From Clostridiales bacterium (GTDB taxonomy: Bacteria > Bacillota_A > Clostridia > Oscillospirales > Oscillospiraceae): a stretch of DNA of 64,000 nucleotides. The notes under the pieces are model-generated. The model searched no databases, had not been told where the DNA came from, and saw only the letters and a program-made list of their open reading frames with translations. This document shows positions 17,040-25,888 of the stretch, in pieces (position 1 is the stretch's first letter; each line of letters opens with the position of its first letter). The position numbers were made by a program, and so were the translations under genes. The stretch lies in contig SFKX01000006.1 of NCBI GenBank assembly GCA_004553625.1, forward strand, positions 62,001 to 126,000. The letters are read 5' to 3'.

Positions 17040-17115
17040 GGGCCTGTAGCTCAGCTGGGAGAGCGTTCGGTTCGCATCCGAGAGGTCGAGAGTTCGAGTC
17101 TCTTCAGGTCCACCA
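17040..17115 (+). tRNA. tRNA-Ala (anticodon CGC)
   Basis: A full cloverleaf of 76 nt with encoded CCA. The acceptor GGGCCTG pairs with CAGGTCC and includes G3-U70, the alanine identity pair. The D arm is GCTC/GAGC. The anticodon arm has loop TTCGCAT (anticodon CGC, reading GCG), and the T arm has loop TTCGAGT. Positions 17057-17112 recur almost unchanged at 33306-33361. Confidence 0.95.
17057..17112 (+). repeat. Direct repeat, left copy (within tRNA-Ala)
   Basis: These 56 nt run from the D loop to the discriminator base of tRNA-Ala. They match 33306-33361 except at three positions (one in the anticodon, two in the T loop). A candidate attL-type site. Confidence 0.7.
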
Positions 17116-17118
17116 AAT

Positions 17119-17160
17119 GGCGAGAAAGTTCTAAAAATGAGGACTTTCTCGCCTTTTTTT
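17119..17160 (+). terminator. Intrinsic terminator after tRNA-Ala
   Basis: An 11-bp perfect stem (arms 17119-17129 and 17143-17153) is followed by seven T residues. Confidence 0.92.
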
Positions 17161-17175
17161 GTTAGGCCCTGTATC

Positions 17176-18230
17176 TCATGCGCCTGCATTTTCCTGAAGA
17201 GAGTAAAATGGAAGCGACTGGGTGTTAAATTCATCAAAGCTGAACTTGAAGTTAATCTCCATCTTGTAGTCCCTGCCGACATACACGGAGTCGATGAGCT
17301 GGGAGAGTATCATCTTCCGTGCCTCAAAGCTGCTTTTGGAATAGAGGTCGGCCCAGCTCAGGAGCTGGTCGTACTCGGCCTGTAAGCTCTGAGATGAGTC
17401 GAGAAGGCCGTCGAGCGACGCCTGCGCTTCCTCCTCACGGGCCTGCGCGGCTTTGAGCCTGTCGGCGGCGTCGGACATGAGCGAGTTGAGCAGCTGGGCG
17501 TTGAGCGGGCTTTCACCGCGGATGACCTTGATGGTCTCGGCGCGGTAGTAGTCCAGCTCTTTTATAATGCCGGCGATCTCGTCCTCTGCCTGCTCCAACC
17601 GTATACGAGCAAGCTCAATCTCACGCTCGCGCTGCCTGCCGATGATTTCGGCTTCTGGAGCAGCGGCAATCTCAGCAAGTTTCATCCGCACGACCTGTTC
17701 GACCATGGAATCCACCTTGGGTACAGAGTAGCCGGACTGACCGTCACATTCGCCGGGGTGCCGGACGTTGTAGTGGCACTGGTAGCGGATGTACTTGGCC
17801 ATGGGGATGTTCCGGTTTTTCTTGCGCCCGCTGGTCGTGAGCGTCAGCCTGTTGCCGCAGTGGGCGCAAAAGATGTTGCCGACGAGCAGTGAACTGCCCT
17901 TGCAGTTGCGCGGCTCCTCCAGATACGCTGGCTGGCTGTCTCTGTTCTTGATGACGCCGGTGTACATCACGTTCTTGATAATGCGGTTGAGCGTGGTGTT
18001 GGGGAAGTCTTTCCCGTCGAGGCCGTGTATATGGAGGTCTTGATGCTCTCGCCGGAGGCCTGCCAGTAGCGGATGTAGTTCATCAGCTTGTCGACGTGCG
18101 TGTCAAGTCTCTGCTGGCCCTCGTCGGCGCTCCAGACCTCGATACCGTTTCGGACGAACCATTCCACCACAAAGGGAGTCTCATCGTCGCACCGCGCCTC
18201 ACGTCGCTGACCGTCTCCAGTCACGCAGGA
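17176..18230 (-). pseudogene. Serine recombinase (large resolvase) remnant
   Basis: Two frames together cover parts of a clostridial large serine recombinase. At about 17967-18224 there is the end of the catalytic domain and the linker (VEWFVRNGIEVWS, NYIRYWQASGESIKTS). At 17176-17970 there is the recombinase domain end, a zinc-ribbon (CAHCGNRLTLTT with later Cys), a coiled coil and the C-terminal tail. The N-terminus with the catalytic Ser is missing. The frames change near 18000, where a large part of the recombinase domain is deleted, so it cannot be active. It lies directly downstream of tRNA-Ala. Confidence 0.85.
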
Positions 18231-18314
18231 TCTGTGCTCGCTGTAAAGTGTATCAAGTTGTGGGGAACTCTCAAAAAATGTCCCTTTGCTATATAGGCAG
18301 CGAAAATATGATTT

Positions 18315-18736
18315 TTACAACCTCAAGTCAAATATTTTTTTGTGCAGTCTCTTCGACACCGCCTGTTGCGTGAACCCGAGCACATTGGCCGTCTGCGCTT
18401 GGGAGCGGCCGTCAACGCAGAGAAGCGTGAGAAGCTCCAGGTCAGCCTCAGACAGCTCGCGCAGCTTTGCATAGAGCCGTGGATCGCTCAGCTCCTCTAT
18501 CCAGTCGCAGCGGCCGGAATTGAACTCGGGAATCACAGGGTATGGTAAGAGCCGCAGGCCGTCTCCAACGGATGCCTGCGGCTCTCGTATGCTCTGTCGC
18601 GGTTGAATTGTTCGAGGTCGAAACGGCGCATCTGCTCGATGCCGCCCTCGCTCATGCCTTCTTTCCTGTACCAAAGTTCCTTGCACTTCCATTCAGCGTC
18701 AAATCTTCGTTTCTCTCTGGCGTAATTGTATGCCAT
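18315..18736 (-). pseudogene. Sigma-70 region 4-like protein of conjugative elements, frameshifted
   Basis: The start is clear: ATG 18736 with AGGAGGTC upstream, giving MAYNYAREKRRFDAEW. After about 55 codons the frame stops (ACGSYHTL). The homologous continuation is in the next frame: a linker (LRLLPYPVIPEFNSG) and a helix-turn-helix with LSEADLELLTLL and SQAQTANVLGFTQQAVSKRL. The break is near 18560-18590. Such small sigma-like regulators are common in clostridial integrative elements. A perfect hairpin covers its ribosome site. Confidence 0.75.
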
Positions 18737-18741
18737 TAAAA

Positions 18742-18784
18742 TGACCTCCTGTTTTGATTTGGATGGGATCAAAACAGGAGGTCA
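18742..18784 (-). promoter_or_regulatory. Perfect 17-bp hairpin covering the ribosome site of the sigma-like gene
   Basis: Arms 18742-18758 and 18768-18784 are exact inverted repeats with a 9-nt loop. On the minus strand the downstream arm contains AGGAGGTCA, the ribosome site of the ATG at 18736, and is followed by TTTTA. It could hide the ribosome site, act as a terminator-like attenuator, or be a recognition site of the element. Confidence 0.7.
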
Positions 18785-18841
18785 GGGGTATTTGGATATG
18801 TAGCACTGCCAGCGCCTAGGGCGCATTGCTGCCCCCCTGAC
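18781..18841. repeat. Nested inverted repeats next to the 17-bp hairpin
   Basis: Outer arms GTCAGGGG (18781-18788) and CCCCTGAC (18834-18841) enclose an AGCA/TGCT pair and an inner GCGCC-TAG-GGCGC hairpin (18812-18824). The outer arm shares four bases with the neighbouring 17-bp hairpin, so the two helices compete at that edge. No known RNA family was recognised. Confidence 0.5.
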
Positions 18842-19050
18842 ACTAGGTGTTTGCATACGTGGGTGAAAAAGCGGATCTTAAGCAAAATAGGCTTCAATTA
18901 CTATTTGTGTTTTGCTCCACCATTTATTTCACTAGATACGTAAAAATTAAGTATAGCGCTACATGTATAATGGCCAGCGTCAAACAACAACGTATTTTTG
19001 CTCGGATTGTGGCGGAACTATGACCGAGCATATTACATGCCCCGGTGCGC
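18842..19050. other. AT-richer stretch without a convincing gene
   Basis: Within the 431-nt gap 18737-19167 this part has visibly more A/T than its surroundings. It holds only a 41-codon frame (18963-19088, with four Cys) that lacks a ribosome site and contains a promoter. It is probably leftover island DNA. Confidence 0.4.
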
Positions 19051-19060
19051 CGCATGATCC

Positions 19061-19089
19061 TGGACAATGCAGATGGCTTCCTGTATAAT
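19061..19089 (+). promoter_or_regulatory. Promoter of the MacB/FtsX-like ABC operon
   Basis: TGGACA (19061-19066), a 17-nt spacer and TATAAT (19084-19089) with an extended TG. Transcription would start near 19096, leaving a leader of about 70 nt. Confidence 0.75.
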
Positions 19090-19112
19090 GTTACCGTAGA
19101 CAATTAGAAAAT

Positions 19113-19144
19113 GCCGCGCATTCTCATGCTTTAGAATGCGCGGC
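19113..19144 (+). promoter_or_regulatory. Leader hairpin before the ABC operon
   Basis: A perfect 12-bp stem (GCCGCGCATTCT and its complement) with an 8-nt loop lies between the promoter and the ribosome site. It has no T-run, so it is more likely an mRNA-stabilising or regulatory hairpin than a terminator. Confidence 0.55.
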
Positions 19145-19167
19145 TGTTGGAATATGGAGGCGAGGCC

Positions 19168-21240
19168 ATGCACATTATCTTGAAAAAGGCAAAACGCGAG
19201 CCTGTGTTCATACTGCTGGCGGTCATTTTGATTCTCGCCTCGGCCTTTTCGTGCCTTGGCTTCGGGGCGTGGGAGAGCGCTATGCGGCAGGTGCGGAGCA
19301 TCGAGGGTTCGTACACGACCATCGCCGTGCCCGTCGGCGCCCCGTCGAACCCCAATACTGGCGCCATGGAGTACATCACGGACGAAAACGGCGGCATCAG
19401 AGGAAAAACGCATCTCGAGCATAATGAGGACGGCAGCGTCAGCTACCTTGACCCTGAGACGGATGAGGTGCTCCGCACGGTCTACCCCTCGGGCGTAATA
19501 ATGGACGCCGCACGCAGTGCGCCGCAGGTGGTGAGCAGCTGCTCCGGTGCCGCAATGCGGGCGGAGCTCTCGGGCGCTGAGCCGCTCGCCTCGGGCAGCG
19601 TGGACAGGCTCAACTACAACCTCGGCTTCGACGAGTGGAACCACAATTTCTGCGTCCTCGCAGTGCGCTGCGGCGAGGTGACAGACATAGGAATAGAGGG
19701 CGGCGTTTCCGGAAACATCACGACCCTGGGCAGCAAAGATTACAGCGCCGAGCTCGAGGTGCTCGATTGCATTGCAATTTCAGAGAGCTATTCGCCGGAG
19801 GCGCTTGTCGGCTGTACGCTCACGGTGTTCCCCCTTTACGGCAAGAGCCTGTGCAGAGAGGACGGAACCTTCGTGCTCGAGGAGGGAAAGACCTACATCG
19901 TCCGAGGCTTTTTCAGCGGCCTCAGAGTTGAAAGCCGGGTCGAATACCTCGAGGATGAAAACGGAGACCTTGTGAGCACCGAGGTTCGCAGCGTGGATAA
20001 CGACGGCCTCCCGCGCTACTTCTACTTCAGCCCCAAAATACTCGACGGCGTCTCCGGCGCGCAGGAGACTGCGGATGAGGGCAACCCCATCCTCGCCGGA
20101 GCGGAGGGCCTGCGGCTGGAGCAGATGACAGAGCAGCACGAGGGATACTACAATGTCTACTACTGCGCCGCAGAGGGCCAGCTGCCATTCTACGCGCAGT
20201 ATGAGGGCGACGTGAGCGCCTTCCTGTCCTCGGACGAGGGCAGGGTCTGGCGCGAGGAGATCATCCCCTGGGTGGAGACGAACATAAACTCCGCCGCAGT
20301 GGTGCTGACGGACAACCTCTACACGCTATACAACTTCAACTCCGGCACGGCGTCCATCCTGGAGGGCCGGGCCTTTGAGCCCGAGGATTATGAATCCGGC
20401 GCCGCCGTCTGCCTCGTAAGCGCGGAATTTGCCGCGTATAACGGACTTGCGCCCGGCGACAGGTTGGGCCTGGACTTCTACAACACCGGCTCGGCGCAGT
20501 CGGAGTACTCGATGTTTTCAACGGGCGGCACGATCACGGAGCTGACGAGCCGCACCCTGGTGATGACACCGGAAAACCGCATAGGATTTGTACAGGAGTA
20601 CGAGATCGTCGGCATCTACACCGCGCCGGAGTGGACGCCGGGGCAGCAGAGCTTCACCGCCGAGACCATATTCGTACCCAAGGCCTCAGTGCCGGACGCG
20701 GAGCAGTATGAGAGCGATTACGCCACCTTCCTCAACGCGCTCGAGCTGGAAAACGGTGCGTCGGAGGCGTTCTTGGAATACATGGCCGCACAGGGCATGA
20801 CCGACAGCTTCATCTGCTTCGACCAGCAATACTCGGCGCTGGAGACCTCCATAGAGGCGCTGACGCAGAACTCGACGCGGCTGCTCGTGCTCAGCTCCGC
20901 GGTCTTTGTGCTGGTGCTGGCCCTGTATATGGCACTTGCCATGCACAGAATGGGTGGTACGGCCAGAGCCATGCGGCTGCTGGGCCAGTCGGACAGGGCC
21001 GTGTTCCGTGAGATGCAGTTTTTCCTCATCCCGGCGGCGCTCATTTCGGTCATACTCGGCGCTGCGGCTGCGGCGCTGGCCTTCGGCGACCTGACACGGG
21101 CCATACTCTCGGAGAACATCGGCCTGAGCTTTGCCATGCTGCTCGTCTGCGCCCTGGCGCAGTTTGTGATACTCGCGCTCTGCGGCCTTGTCTGCGCAAG
21201 GCGGGTCTCAAAGCGCCCGCTCATGACGGAAAAGAGGTGA
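19168..21240 (+). CDS. FtsX/MacB-like ABC transporter permease, 690 aa
   Basis: One membrane segment at the N-terminus (about 12-35) is followed by a very large outer domain (about 40-560) and three membrane segments near the C-terminus (about 572-680). This is the topology of MacB/FtsX permeases, which work by coupling ATP hydrolysis to movement of outer domains. I chose ATG 19168 (MHIILKKAKREP), 7 nt after TGGAGGCG; a frame from 19147 adds seven unlikely residues. It is followed by a second permease and an ATPase on the same strand with 2-4 nt gaps. The substrate is unknown. Confidence 0.85.
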   Translation: MHIILKKAKREPVFILLAVILILASAFSCLGFGAWESAMRQVRSIEGSYTTIAVPVGAPSNPNTGAMEYITDENGGIRGKTHLEHNEDGSVSYLDPETDEVLRTVYPSGVIMDAARSAPQVVSSCSGAAMRAELSGAEPLASGSVDRLNYNLGFDEWNHNFCVLAVRCGEVTDIGIEGGVSGNITTLGSKDYSAELEVLDCIAISESYSPEALVGCTLTVFPLYGKSLCREDGTFVLEEGKTYIVRGFFSGLRVESRVEYLEDENGDLVSTEVRSVDNDGLPRYFYFSPKILDGVSGAQETADEGNPILAGAEGLRLEQMTEQHEGYYNVYYCAAEGQLPFYAQYEGDVSAFLSSDEGRVWREEIIPWVETNINSAAVVLTDNLYTLYNFNSGTASILEGRAFEPEDYESGAAVCLVSAEFAAYNGLAPGDRLGLDFYNTGSAQSEYSMFSTGGTITELTSRTLVMTPENRIGFVQEYEIVGIYTAPEWTPGQQSFTAETIFVPKASVPDAEQYESDYATFLNALELENGASEAFLEYMAAQGMTDSFICFDQQYSALETSIEALTQNSTRLLVLSSAVFVLVLALYMALAMHRMGGTARAMRLLGQSDRAVFREMQFFLIPAALISVILGAAAAALAFGDLTRAILSENIGLSFAMLLVCALAQFVILALCGLVCARRVSKRPLMTEKR

Positions 21241-21244
21241 CGCG

Positions 21245-22405
21245 ATGTCCGCAATGCACGGTCTCGCTCTGCGCTCGCTCATACGCAGGAGGGGCATAAG
21301 CCTGCTTTTGGCTCTGGTGGTGTTCAGTGGCATAGCCCTCTCGTCGGCGCTGGCCTGGTTCACGGCAAGGCAGGAGTCCGCGCTCGACGAAGTCGTGCGC
21401 GACACGCTGGTGCACTGCGTTGTCACGGATGCCAAGGGCATGTCGCAGGACAGGCTGAACATGTACTCCGCCGAGGTGGAGAAGCTCACCGGCAGGCGGG
21501 AGGGCGTGGGCTGCATGCTCGGCAGCTATGTGAAAAATATCCGCGCAAAGGCAGGTCTCGATCTCACATATCCTGTCGATTGCCGGGGCGTGCGCATCCT
21601 GAGCCTGGACTCAGACCCCGCGCTCTCGGCGCTTGAGGGAGTGACGGTCGAGTTCCTCGACGGCTGGGACGAGAGTGCCCTGGGTACGAGCGAGCGGCTC
21701 TGTCTTGCGCCGGAGGGCTTTGTTGAGCCGGACGCGGCAGGGGAGTTACGTGTGGAATGCGCCGACGCCCTCGGAGGCGAGTTTTCCCTCCGGGTGATAG
21801 GTTGGGTGCGCGGCGGCCCGGAGAATACGCTCTATGTGCCCTTCTTCATGCTCCGCGGCGAGGACAGCGAGGTCTTTCCCACGGACTCCTGCTCCTTCGA
21901 CATCGCAGACAACAGCTTGCTGGAGGAGAGCCGGGCGGAGATTTTCAAATACTTCGTCGAGCCCGCGCCGGAGAATGTGAACGACGGCATAAGCTACGGC
22001 GTAATCATACAGGACGAGGCTTACGTCAGGTCCCGGGACGAGCTCATGAGCGGCATAAGGCTGCTGCGTCTGCTTACGCCGCTGCTGCTGGCGGTCATGG
22101 CGGCGATAGGTTTCCTATCGGGCTACCTGAGCGCGCGGCGGAGGATAAAGGAATTCGCGGTCATGCGTTGCCTCGGTATGAAGCGAGGTCAGATATTCAG
22201 GTGGACCTTCGAGGAGTACGCCATACCGACGGCAGTCGGCTGGCTGCTCGGGCTTGGATTCGTCATCCCGGCGAGCCTCTCGGTGGGCGCGGGGCCGGCT
22301 GTCCAGGCGCTGCTGCTGCTTTTGGTGTTCCTGCTCGGCACGGCGATAGCGATAGTGCGGATTACGGGCGTCAACGTGATGCGGCTTATGAAAGTGGAGG
22401 AATAG
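21245..22405 (+). CDS. FtsX/MacB-like ABC transporter permease, 386 aa
   Basis: This is a second, shorter permease with the same plan: an N-terminal membrane segment (about 17-40), an outer domain (about 45-270) and three C-terminal membrane segments, including the cytosolic RRRIKEFAVMRCLGMKRGQI loop typical of FtsX domains. It begins 4 nt after the first permease, behind AAAGAGG. The two unequal permeases probably form one transporter with the following ATPase. Confidence 0.87.
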   Translation: MSAMHGLALRSLIRRRGISLLLALVVFSGIALSSALAWFTARQESALDEVVRDTLVHCVVTDAKGMSQDRLNMYSAEVEKLTGRREGVGCMLGSYVKNIRAKAGLDLTYPVDCRGVRILSLDSDPALSALEGVTVEFLDGWDESALGTSERLCLAPEGFVEPDAAGELRVECADALGGEFSLRVIGWVRGGPENTLYVPFFMLRGEDSEVFPTDSCSFDIADNSLLEESRAEIFKYFVEPAPENVNDGISYGVIIQDEAYVRSRDELMSGIRLLRLLTPLLLAVMAAIGFLSGYLSARRRIKEFAVMRCLGMKRGQIFRWTFEEYAIPTAVGWLLGLGFVIPASLSVGAGPAVQALLLLLVFLLGTAIAIVRITGVNVMRLMKVEE

Positions 22406-22407
22406 CG

Positions 22408-23076
22408 ATGGAGATACTGCGCACGAACGAGCTCGAATACAGCTACCGGAACAAGTACCAGATCGCGAACGCGCTGCGCGGCGTGAGCTGCGGCTTTGAA
22501 AAGGGGCGCATCTATGCGGTCACGGGCCCCTCCGGCTGCGGCAAGACGACCTTCCTGAGCCTGCTGGCGGGCCTGGACGTCCCGACGGGCGGCACTGTGG
22601 AGTTCGAGGGGAAGGCGACCTCGGAGCTCGACCGGGACGAGTACCGGCTGGGCCACGTCTCGGTCATCTACCAGAACTTCAACCTCTTCGGCCACCTGAC
22701 GGTGCTGGAAAACGCGGCATACCCGTTGTACGTCCGCGCTCTGCCCGCGAAGGAGGCCGAGGCGGCGGCCACTGAAAAGCTGCTGTCGGTGGGCCTCACG
22801 CCGGAGCAGTTCAGGAGGTACCCAAACATGCTCTCGGGCGGCGAGCAGCAGCGCGTGGCGATAGCCCGAGCCCTGGCCTCGGGCAGCGAGCTCATCCTGG
22901 CCGACGAGCCGACGGGCAATCTGGACAGCGAGAACAGCCGTAACATCATGGACATCCTCGTAAAGCTCGCCCACGAGGAGGGCCGCTGTGTAATAGTAGT
23001 GACCCACGACCCCGCCGTCGCAGAGCGGGCCGACAAGGTGTACAAGCTCCGCGACGGCAGGCTAGACGGGGAGTGA
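22408..23076 (+). CDS. MacB/LolD-type ABC transporter ATPase, 222 aa
   Basis: A complete ATPase of this class: Walker A GPSGCGKTT, Q-loop YQNFNLF, signature LSGGEQQRVAIARAL, Walker B LILADEPTGNLDS and switch His in VVTHD. ATG 22408 has GTGGAGGAAT in front and overlaps the end of the permease region by ribosome site only. A longer same-frame reading from 21757 is not real because it covers the permease gene in another frame. It ends the three-gene operon before a strong terminator. Confidence 0.93.
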   Translation: MEILRTNELEYSYRNKYQIANALRGVSCGFEKGRIYAVTGPSGCGKTTFLSLLAGLDVPTGGTVEFEGKATSELDRDEYRLGHVSVIYQNFNLFGHLTVLENAAYPLYVRALPAKEAEAAATEKLLSVGLTPEQFRRYPNMLSGGEQQRVAIARALASGSELILADEPTGNLDSENSRNIMDILVKLAHEEGRCVIVVTHDPAVAERADKVYKLRDGRLDGE

Positions 23077-23174
23077 GATCGGCGGCAAGCAATGGGAGTG
23101 TCCGGACACTCCCGAAAATCGTCCTCCGGGGCGCACATTCTGTGCGGCGACGCATCCTGCTGATGCTTGGTTTT

Positions 23175-23208
23175 GAGCCGGGACAGATAATCTGTCCCGG
23201 CTCTTTTT
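23175..23208 (+). terminator. Intrinsic terminator after the ABC operon
   Basis: A 13-bp perfect stem (23175-23187 and 23191-23203) with a 3-nt loop is followed by five T residues. Confidence 0.92.
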
Positions 23209-23303
23209 ACGTCTATAGATATCTTGTAAAGATATTAACTCCACTTCAAATTTCTTGATGAGAGAGTCACAATGCAATTACTATCTCGTAAGGATGTGAG
23301 TTC

Positions 23304-23880
23304 GTGCGCTCAGTGCTGCTCATCGTGCCGCCGCACTTTGACCGCTACCTGCGCTTCTCGCGCATGGCGCGCGAGATCTACGCCGACTACACCGACCTCG
23401 TAGAACCCTTCGGCCTCGACGAAGTTTGGTGCGACGTCACCGGGACGCAGAAACTACGCGAGCGCGGGCTTGAGGCGCTTGCAAATGAGATACGCGAGCG
23501 CGTCAAGTTTGAGCTGGGCATCACCGTCTCCGTCGGAGCGTCCTGGAACAAGATCTTCGCCAAGCTCGGCTCGGACTACAAAAAGCCCGACGCCGTCACC
23601 GTGTTCACGCCGGAGAACTACCGCGACAAGGTCTGGCCCCTCCCAGCAGCAGATTTGCTCGGCGTGGGCCGGGCTACGGAGCGCAAGCTGGCCTCGCGCC
23701 GGGGACGAGGCGGTCATCAAGAGCATAGGCAACAGCACGACCACGCCGCGGGACCTCTGCTGCGACGAGGACGCGGGCATCGTCTACTGGATGCTCTGCG
23801 AGAGCGTGGCCGAGCGCATGAGGGAATCCGGCTTCCTCTGCCGGGCCGTCGGACGTGGGGGCCTTGAGTTTGTGCATATT
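23304..23880 (+). pseudogene. Y-family DNA polymerase (DinB/UmuC-like) remnant
   Basis: The frame from 23304 encodes the palm and finger part of a Y-family polymerase (VPPHFDRYLRFSR, YTDLVEPFGLDEVW, ELGITVSVGASWNKIFAKLGSDYKKPD, then PAADLLGVGRATERKL). The N-terminal catalytic segment is missing. At about 23697 homology jumps to another frame (GDEAVIKSIGNSTTTPRDL, VYWMLCESVAERMRESGF), with part of the helix-hairpin-helix region deleted. The little-finger end is absent. Such polymerases are often carried by clostridial mobile elements; this copy is dead. Confidence 0.85.
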
Positions 23881-24234
23881 CATACAAAAACCGGTCCTGA
23901 CTGCCTGGGTGGGGCCGGTTTAAAGTATACCCACAAAACGCAAACCAGTATGTTGAAACCAAAGGTTACAGCGCTGTCTACAAGAACGCCTATAAAGCTT
24001 ACTACGATAACGGGAATAAGGCTGACAGGGCGTATAGCTATAGGGCGCAGGGCAGCAAAAATGGACGCCATAAGAACGGTGTACAGGCTAAACAGAATTA
24101 TGGAGTTTTAGCTGCTGTCAGCACAGTTGTAGGAGAAATACGAGCAACCAGACTCAGTGACCGCGGTACGGGAACCGCGGTCGTCAAAGCTGGCAGCGGA
24201 GTACGGCTGTGGCCCTCAACCGACCATGACAAAT
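23881..24234. other. Gap between polymerase remnant and sugar locus; unassigned open frame
   Basis: From about 23905 to 24230 one plus-strand frame stays open without a start codon. It encodes a Tyr/Ala/Lys/Asn-rich segment (QYVETKGYSAVYKNAYKAYY) unlike its neighbours in composition. It looks like the tail of a lost gene; I do not recognise it. A 9-bp hairpin (24159-24182) without a T-run lies near the end of the facing GH13 gene. Confidence 0.35.
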
Positions 24235-25884
24235 TCAAGAGCGCTTCAGCACCAGCGCTTGATAGGGGTACAGCGCTTCGGCGGCGGGATCGGAAGGCAT
24301 ATTCGCGAGCACGGGCTTGCCGAATTCACTCATGGCACAGGGCAGCTCAGCTCTCTCTCCGCTGAGGTTGCACAGGACGGTATACTCCTCGCCCTCCAAT
24401 TCCCGTACGTAAGCCACTATCTGTCCGTTCTCGGGCAGGAGCTCTCGCCAGTCTCCGCGCAGCAGCGCCGGAGTGCCGTTCCTCAGGGCAATGAGCGCGC
24501 GGTAATAGTTCAGGACGGAGTCCGGGTCGCCCTCCTCTGCCTCGGCGTTTATCCTGGTGTGGTTCGAATTGAGCATTATCCAGGGCTCGCCCGTGGTGAA
24601 GCCGGCGTTCTTGCCGGCGCTCCACTGCATTGGTGTTCTCGCATTGTCGCGTCCCTTGGCCTTTATGCCGCGCCAGGCCCATGCAAGCTCCGCCTCGCTC
24701 TTGCACAGGGCCAGCAGGTTCAGCTCCTCAACGTCCCGGAGCTGCTCGCGCGTCTCAAAAGGTGCGTTTGTCATGCCCAGCTCCTCGCCCTGATAGATGA
24801 AGGGCGTACCCCTTTGAAGATACATCAGCGTCGCAAGGCATTTCGCGCTGCGCTTCCACAGCTCCTCGCTGCCCGTGTCGCCAAAGCGCGAGACGACGCG
24901 CGGCTGGTCGTGGTTGCCCAGGAACAGCGTGTTCCAGTCTATCGCGCCCTGCCACGCGGCTATGATTCGCTTGAGCTTCGGCACGTCCAGGGGGATGGCG
25001 TTCCACTTTGAGCCCTCGCCGTCCATGTCCATGAGGTCGAACTGAAAGAGGAGGTCAAGCTCCCGCCCGTAGCCGACGAGACTGTTTGCATTCTCCGTCG
25101 TCACAAATGAGGTCTCGCCCACGCACATGCAGTTGCGCCCGTCAAAACAGCGGCTCCGCATCTCGCGCAGGTATTCGTGAAGCTTGGGCTGGAAGGCAAA
25201 GTGCTCCGGCGAGAACACATAGCCGCCGTTGCCCGGCTCGCCCGTGCCGTCTGGCAGTCCGGGGGCCTTGGCTATCATGGTGATGACGTCCATGCGGAAG
25301 CCGTCCACGCCTCGGTCAAACCAGCGGTTCATCATGGCGTAGACCTCCTCGCGCACGGAGGGGTTCTCCCAGTTGAGGTCAGGCTGCTTCTCGGAGAAGA
25401 GGTGCAGATACCACTGCCCCGTGTTCTCGTCGTAGCTCCAGGCCGATGGCGTGAAGAAGGAGGCCCAGTTGTTCGGCTCGCGTCCATCCTTCCCGTCGCG
25501 CCAGATGTAGTAGTCTCGGTAGGGATTATCCCGCGAGGAGCGGGACTCCGCAAACCAGCGGTGCTCGTCCGAGGAATGGTTCACGACCAGGTCCATGACG
25601 AGCTTGATGTCCCGCTCGTGCAGGCCGCGCAGCAGCTCCTCGAAGTCCTCCATCGTGCCGAACTCGGCCATGATGCGCTCGTAGTCGCGGATATCGTAGC
25701 CCATGTCGGCGTTGGGCGAGTCGTACACCGGGCAGAGCCACACGGCGCCGACGCCGAGGCTCTTGAGATAGTCGAGCCGTGAGATAATGCCCCGCAGGTC
25801 GCCTATGCCGTCGCCGTTGGAGTCCTGAAAGCTCCTGGGATATATCTGATAGAATACGCGCTCTTTCCACCATGCCTCGGACAT
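24235..25884 (-). CDS. GH13 alpha-glucosidase, oligo-1,6-glucosidase type, 549 aa
   Basis: A cytosolic (no signal peptide) alpha-glucosidase. It opens with WWKERVFYQIYPRSFQDSNGDGIGDL, typical of oligo-1,6-glucosidases and related GH13 enzymes. The catalytic residues are visible: D199 (GFRMDV), E257 (CVGETSF) and D326 (GNHDQPR). It would release glucose from isomalto-oligosaccharides. I start it at ATG 25884 with AGGAAGTG upstream, 4 nt after the DUF624 gene; the longer frame covers that gene. It is the last gene of the leftward operon starting at 32170. Confidence 0.92.
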   Translation of the reverse strand: MSEAWWKERVFYQIYPRSFQDSNGDGIGDLRGIISRLDYLKSLGVGAVWLCPVYDSPNADMGYDIRDYERIMAEFGTMEDFEELLRGLHERDIKLVMDLVVNHSSDEHRWFAESRSSRDNPYRDYYIWRDGKDGREPNNWASFFTPSAWSYDENTGQWYLHLFSEKQPDLNWENPSVREEVYAMMNRWFDRGVDGFRMDVITMIAKAPGLPDGTGEPGNGGYVFSPEHFAFQPKLHEYLREMRSRCFDGRNCMCVGETSFVTTENANSLVGYGRELDLLFQFDLMDMDGEGSKWNAIPLDVPKLKRIIAAWQGAIDWNTLFLGNHDQPRVVSRFGDTGSEELWKRSAKCLATLMYLQRGTPFIYQGEELGMTNAPFETREQLRDVEELNLLALCKSEAELAWAWRGIKAKGRDNARTPMQWSAGKNAGFTTGEPWIMLNSNHTRINAEAEEGDPDSVLNYYRALIALRNGTPALLRGDWRELLPENGQIVAYVRELEGEEYTVLCNLSGERAELPCAMSEFGKPVLANMPSDPAAEALYPYQALVLKRS

Positions 25885-25888
25885 GAGA

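Noticed and set aside
18963..19088. A 41-codon plus-strand frame with four Cys (CSDC, later CP and QC)
   Set aside because: No ribosome site precedes it, and a good promoter for the next operon (19061-19089) lies inside its 3' part.
21757..22407. Upstream extension of the ABC ATPase frame
   Set aside because: It runs through the second permease gene in another frame, and ATG 22408 has a good ribosome site and the family-typical start.
24159..24182. Hairpin after the GH13 gene as a terminator
   Set aside because: A good 9-bp stem exists but no T-run follows on either strand, so it was not called.
17176..24234. A functional integrative and conjugative element
   Set aside because: All recognisable element genes are truncated or frameshifted, and no conjugation or relaxase genes are present.
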